Shown here: positions 6,199-9,565 of the stretch, piece after piece
Layout: each line of letters starts with the position of its first letter
How positions within the stretch are numbered: the stretch's first letter is position 1
Assembly (NCBI GenBank): GCA_015485845.1
Contig: WFSU01000100.1
Location: 1-9,565 of the forward strand
Direction: 5' to 3'
DNA length: 9,565 nucleotides
Source of the DNA: Nitratifractor sp.
Lineage (GTDB): Bacteria > Campylobacterota > Campylobacteria > Campylobacterales > Sulfurovaceae
Made by a program: the position numbers and the translations under genes
Notes under the pieces: generated by a model
The model's input: the letters and a program-made list of their open reading frames with translations, nothing else
What the model was told of the DNA's origin: nothing
The model's database searches: none

Positions 6199-6204
6199 TA
6201 AAAT
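6199..6204 (+). promoter_or_regulatory. Possible promoter (-10) of the fabZ-clpX-mreBC operon
   Basis: TAAAAT follows a T-rich stretch (6183-6195), 39 bases before the fabZ GTG start, in the only sizeable non-coding gap (81 bases) ahead of this operon. The T-rich run upstream of a lone -10 is the usual look of Campylobacterota vegetative promoters. The box has one mismatch to TATAAT. Confidence 0.4.
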
Positions 6205-6243
6205 ATTGGACTTAATAACAGAATTTCTCTCCAAGGACATCGC

Positions 6244-6690
6244 GTGCAATACGATATCAACGCCATCAAAAAAATCCTCCCCCATCGCTATCCGATCCTC
6301 CTCGTCGACCGTGTGACGGAGCTCACCGTCAATGAATCGATTGTCGCCTACAAAAATATCACGGCTTCCGAACCGGTCTTCGAAGGGCATTTCCCCGATC
6401 AGCCGATCTACCCCGGTGTCTATATGATCGAAGGGATGGCGCAGGCGGGCGGGATCCTTGCCTTTGAGAGCCACACCAGAGAAAATATCAATATGAACGG
6501 CAAGATCGTTTACTTTATGAGCATTGACAAAGCCAAATTTCGCGTCCCGGTTACGCCGGGCGATCGCCTCGAATACCACATTAAAGTGACCAAAAAACGT
6601 GGTCAGATATGGCAATTTACCGGCAAAGCCTACGTCGAGGACAAGCTCGTCGCCGAAGCCGAGCTCAAAGCCATGGTTGCGGACAAGTAG
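6244..6690 (+). CDS. fabZ: 3-hydroxyacyl-[acyl-carrier-protein] dehydratase FabZ
   Basis: A 148-residue protein of the usual FabZ length. It dehydrates 3-hydroxyacyl-ACP to trans-2-enoyl-ACP in the cytosolic type II fatty-acid elongation cycle. It opens with the family signature ILPHRYPILLVDRV (11-24). The hot-dog fold active site is visible as GHFPDQPIYPGVYMIEGMAQ, giving catalytic H49 and E63. The start is GTG at 6244, supported by AAGGA (6233-6237) six bases upstream; residues from there match the normal FabZ N-terminus. The stop TAG is directly followed by the clpX start codons, so the two genes are translationally linked. In related Campylobacterota lpxA follows fabZ; here it does not. 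Confidence 0.95.
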   Translation: MQYDINAIKKILPHRYPILLVDRVTELTVNESIVAYKNITASEPVFEGHFPDQPIYPGVYMIEGMAQAGGILAFESHTRENINMNGKIVYFMSIDKAKFRVPVTPGDRLEYHIKVTKKRGQIWQFTGKAYVEDKLVAEAELKAMVADK

Positions 6691-7905
6691 GTGATGATGA
6701 AAAAATGCAGCTTCTGTGAAAGCATCGAACGGGAAGAGAACCCACTCATCGCGGGCAACAACGCGTATATCTGTTCCAACTGTGTTGTGTCGGCGTATAA
6801 GATTCTGTTTGGAGAGGATGAAGTCAAACCCCACACCGATTTTGACATTGACATGCTTACCCCCAAAGAGATCAAACGGCACCTCGATGAGTATGTGATT
6901 GGGCAAAATCAAGCCAAAAAAACCCTCTCCGTAGCGGTCTACAACCATTACAAACGTATCCTCAAAGAATCAACCGATGATGATACCGATATCGCCAAAT
7001 CGAACATTCTGCTGATCGGCCCTACCGGAAGCGGCAAGACACTCCTGGCGCAGACCATCGCCCGTTTCCTTGATGTCCCCATCGCCATCACCGATGCCAC
7101 CAACCTCACCGAAGCGGGTTACGTCGGAGAAGATGTCGAAAACATCCTTACCAAACTCCTTCAGTCTGCCGACGGCGACATCGAGCGGGCTCAGCGGGGG
7201 ATTGTCTTCATCGACGAAGTGGATAAAATTGCCCGAATGGGCGAAAACCGCTCCATCACCCGAGACGTCTCCGGCGAAGGGGTCCAGCAGGCACTCCTCA
7301 AGATTATCGAAGGTTCCATCGTCAATATTTCACCTAAGGGGGGACGCAAACATCCCAATCAGGACTTCACACAAATCGACACGACCGATATTCTGTTTGT
7401 CTGTGGTGGCGCATTTGATGGTCTGAATGACATCATCAAGCGCCGTATCGGGGGCAACACCCTCGGGTTTGGTCAAACCAAACGGAGTAAGCGTGAAGAA
7501 GATGAACTCCTCCATGAGGTCGAGCCGGACGATCTGGTCACCTATGGCTTGATCCCGGAGCTCATCGGGCGCCTGCATATCACGGCGACGCTGGAACAAA
7601 TTACCGTCGAAGACATGGTTCGGATTTTAACTGAGCCCAAAAATGCACTGATCAAACAATATCAAAAGCTTTTTGAACTCGACGGCGTCATCCTTACGTT
7701 TGAACCGGAAGCACTTGATGCAATTGCTCAGAAGGCGATCGAGCGGAAGACCGGTGCCCGAGGGCTGCGGTCAATCCTCGAGGAGTTGCTGCTCGATGTG
7801 ATGTACCAGTTGCCGGATTTGGCCGGATACGAAGTGATCATTACGCCGGAAGTGATCCACGAAAATGCCGATCCACTCTACCTGAAAAACAAAAAAAGCG
7901 CATAA
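6691..7905 (+). CDS. clpX: ATP-dependent unfoldase ClpX (ClpXP protease ATPase)
   Basis: A 404-residue protein of standard ClpX length. The hexameric AAA+ ring unfolds tagged proteins and feeds them to ClpP. In order it shows the N-terminal zinc-binding domain (C6, C9, C28, C31); Walker A GPTGSGKT (110-117); pore loop GYVGED (143-148); Walker B IVFIDEVDK (171-179); the RKH substrate loop (219-221); an LGF tripeptide (258-260) at the ClpP-docking IGF-loop position; and sensor-2 GARGLR (355-360). All key residues are present, so it should be active with ClpP. Three in-frame candidate starts sit together: GTG 6691, ATG 6694 and ATG 6697. No good Shine-Dalgarno precedes them, which suggests re-initiation by ribosomes finishing fabZ. 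The exact start is uncertain by one or two codons. mreB follows after 19 bases. Confidence 0.96.
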   Translation: MMMKKCSFCESIEREENPLIAGNNAYICSNCVVSAYKILFGEDEVKPHTDFDIDMLTPKEIKRHLDEYVIGQNQAKKTLSVAVYNHYKRILKESTDDDTDIAKSNILLIGPTGSGKTLLAQTIARFLDVPIAITDATNLTEAGYVGEDVENILTKLLQSADGDIERAQRGIVFIDEVDKIARMGENRSITRDVSGEGVQQALLKIIEGSIVNISPKGGRKHPNQDFTQIDTTDILFVCGGAFDGLNDIIKRRIGGNTLGFGQTKRSKREEDELLHEVEPDDLVTYGLIPELIGRLHITATLEQITVEDMVRILTEPKNALIKQYQKLFELDGVILTFEPEALDAIAQKAIERKTGARGLRSILEELLLDVMYQLPDLAGYEVIITPEVIHENADPLYLKNKKSA

Positions 7906-7924
7906 CGAATGAAGGACAGACACT

Positions 7925-8968
7925 ATGGGATTATTTAAAAATCTATTTGGAACTTTCTCCAAAGACCTTGCAATCGATCTTGGTACAGCCAACATCCTCG
8001 TCCTTGTCAAAGGCCAGGGGATCAGCATCAATGAACCGTCTGTTGTCGCCATTCAAGTGGACAAACACGGGCAGGAGAAAGTTCTCGCCGTCGGCCATGA
8101 AGCCAAAGACATGGTCGGGAAAACACCGGGCAACATCAAGGCTATTCGCCCCATGAAAGACGGAGTAATCGCCGACTTTCAAGTTACCGAACTGATGATT
8201 GAACACTTTATCAATAAAGTGCACGGCCGTAAAATGTTTTCGGCACCCCGTATTGTCATCTGTGTCCCTTATGGTTTGACTCAGGTGGAGCGCAAGGCGG
8301 TCAAAGAGTCGGCGACCAATGCAGGGGCTCGTTCTGTGTACCTGATTGAGGAACCTATGGCAGCGGCTATCGGTGCCGGTCTTCCGGTTCGCGATCCCAA
8401 TGGTAATCTCGTCGTTGATATCGGGGGAGGAACAACGGAAATCGGCGTGATATCCCTCGGAGGTCTTGTCCTGAGCAAATCGATCCGCATCGCAGGAGAT
8501 AAGCTTGATGCCGCCATCACCGACTATGTCAAAAAGAAGTTCAACCTCCTCATCGGGGATCGGATCGCCGAAGAGCTCAAGATCAAGATTGGTACGGCCG
8601 TCAAGCTGGATGAAGAGTTGCGCACGCAAGTGCGCGGACGTGATCAGGTTGAGGGGATTTTAACCTCGGTGGATATCACCAGTGAACATATTCGTGAAGC
8701 GATGGAAGAGCCTCTGCGACAGATTGCCGAAGCACTGAAAAGCGTCCTCGAAGAGATGCCACCGGATCTGGCTGGAGACATCGTCCAGAACGGCGTGGTG
8801 CTCACCGGTGGCGGTGCCTTGATCCGTGGCCTGGACAAATACCTTTCGGATTTTGTCAAACTCCCTATCTATGTCGCGGAAGATCCTCTGCTCGCAGTTG
8901 CCAAAGGAACGGGCAAAGCCCTTGAGGAATTGGATCTTCTTCAGCAAACTTCCTTTGACGACGAGTGA
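7925..8968 (+). CDS. mreB: Rod-shape-determining protein MreB
   Basis: A 347-residue bacterial actin of usual MreB length. It forms membrane-bound antiparallel filaments that direct the elongation machinery (MreC, MreD, RodZ, RodA, PBP2) in rod or helical cells. The N-terminus MGLFKNLFGTFSKD is amphipathic and suited to membrane attachment. Actin-fold nucleotide motifs are present: phosphate-1 DLGTAN (18-23), phosphate-2 DIGGGTTEIGVIS and the adenosine motif LTGGGALIRGL. The VCVPYGLTQVERKAV and IEEPMAAAIGAGLP segments are typical of the family. ATG at 7925 has AAGGA (7912-7916) eight bases upstream. mreC begins 14 bases after its stop. Confidence 0.97.
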   Translation: MGLFKNLFGTFSKDLAIDLGTANILVLVKGQGISINEPSVVAIQVDKHGQEKVLAVGHEAKDMVGKTPGNIKAIRPMKDGVIADFQVTELMIEHFINKVHGRKMFSAPRIVICVPYGLTQVERKAVKESATNAGARSVYLIEEPMAAAIGAGLPVRDPNGNLVVDIGGGTTEIGVISLGGLVLSKSIRIAGDKLDAAITDYVKKKFNLLIGDRIAEELKIKIGTAVKLDEELRTQVRGRDQVEGILTSVDITSEHIREAMEEPLRQIAEALKSVLEEMPPDLAGDIVQNGVVLTGGGALIRGLDKYLSDFVKLPIYVAEDPLLAVAKGTGKALEELDLLQQTSFDDE

Positions 8969-8982
8969 GATAAGCAGGATCG

Positions 8983-9565
8983 ATGAAATCACGTGTTCTT
9001 ATTTTTCTGTTGTTGTTTGTGGTACTGTTTATCCTCATTACACGCAGCAACCATTCGATACAGGATACCATCCTCAATATCGTCAGTCCGGTCAAACAAA
9101 CGTATCGGAACTTGACTCAGTCGGTTAAGGATCGTGGAAAAAGTTACATTTTTCAAAAAGAGAATATACAGAAACTGACCAAAGAAAATAAGGTATTGCG
9201 TAAATATTTACTGGATCAGACCCACTATCTCCAGCAAGTCTCGACCCTGTACAAAAAAATCCCTTCTCTTGAAAAATTGCCCCATCACAGCATGGAACTG
9301 GTCGATACCATTTCGTACATTCGCCTCAACAGTTTCAATGAGATTATGCTGACCCGTCCCAAAAAAGCGAAACTGGAGGAGAATCATCTCTATGGTTTGA
9401 TTCAGAATGAAGTTGTAGGGGGGACAGCTATCCGGAGAGGGGATCATCTCTATGGGTACCTCACGTCCAATCCACGATGCCGTTTTGGTGTTTTTGTCGG
9501 CAAGAATCGTTCTCCCGGGATTGCCGAAGGGGTTGATAAGGAAACAATGGTGATCAAATTTATCC
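8983..9565 (+). CDS. mreC: Cell-shape protein MreC, 3' end beyond window
   Basis: The open frame from ATG 8983 runs to the window end without a stop, giving 194 residues. MreC is the bitopic periplasmic scaffold of the elongasome, linking MreB to PBP2. Residues 1-3 are cytoplasmic, and 4-20 (RVLIFLLLFVVLFILIT) form the single transmembrane helix. Residues about 45-95 (KDRGKSYIFQKENIQKLTKE, then NKVLRKYL) look coiled-coil, as in MreC dimers. From about residue 105 the beta-rich domain begins, including SYIRLNSFNEIMLTRPKK and FVGKNRSPGIAEG. Its place directly after mreB is the conserved one. A weak AGGA (8976-8979) lies close to the ATG, so translation may rely on coupling to mreB. Campylobacterota MreC proteins are typically about 250 residues, so roughly a quarter is missing. 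Confidence 0.92.
   Translation, partial: MKSRVLIFLLLFVVLFILITRSNHSIQDTILNIVSPVKQTYRNLTQSVKDRGKSYIFQKENIQKLTKENKVLRKYLLDQTHYLQQVSTLYKKIPSLEKLPHHSMELVDTISYIRLNSFNEIMLTRPKKAKLEENHLYGLIQNEVVGGTAIRRGDHLYGYLTSNPRCRFGVFVGKNRSPGIAEGVDKETMVIKFI

Noticed and set aside
6046..6948. Minus-strand open frame of 300 residues across queH, fabZ and clpX
   Set aside because: It spans three well-recognised plus-strand genes and their intergenic region, and the translation shows no family features. It is a codon-bias shadow.

Overview
The window reads as chromosomal DNA of a Campylobacterota (Epsilonproteobacteria) bacterium, by inference from gene content. Its right half carries fabZ-clpX-mreB-mreC, an order known from Helicobacter and Campylobacter, and its proteins look like that lineage. 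G+C is about half by eye, high for the phylum. Sulfurovaceae/Nitratifractor-type relatives would fit, but I cannot place it to genus from sequence alone.

Left part (1-3844, minus strand): a block of exported proteins. It starts with an 826-residue secreted von Willebrand factor A (VWA) protein carrying tandem cysteine-containing repeats. Next, 13 bases away, is a 359-residue exported protein with a DUF4412/LolA-like N-terminal half and a duplicated Cys-x12-Cys motif at its C-terminus. After a 185-base spacer comes the start of a third exported protein (MKKHWHI..., 1-85) that runs off the left edge. The spacer holds three copies of a REP-like hairpin, two in one orientation and one in the other, with a compensatory base-pair change in one stem.

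Middle (3845-6162): a divergent promoter region separates the VWA gene from plus-strand housekeeping genes. These are a DEDDh-family 3'-5' exonuclease with an ExoX-type C-terminal segment, then a small FUN14-family membrane protein one base upstream of queH (epoxyqueuosine reductase, last step of tRNA queuosine synthesis), which has a long C-terminal extension.

Right part (6163-9565, plus strand): a tightly packed run of fabZ (fatty-acid dehydratase), clpX (unfoldase of ClpXP), mreB (actin-like shape protein) and mreC (partial, cut by the right edge). In H. pylori and C. jejuni, lpxA lies between fabZ and clpX. Here the fabZ stop codon directly abuts the clpX start codons, so lpxA is absent from its usual place.

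I found no tRNA or rRNA gene, CRISPR array, transposase or prophage gene. Most of the window is ordinary core genome. The less explained parts are the exported VWA cluster and the REP-like hairpins.
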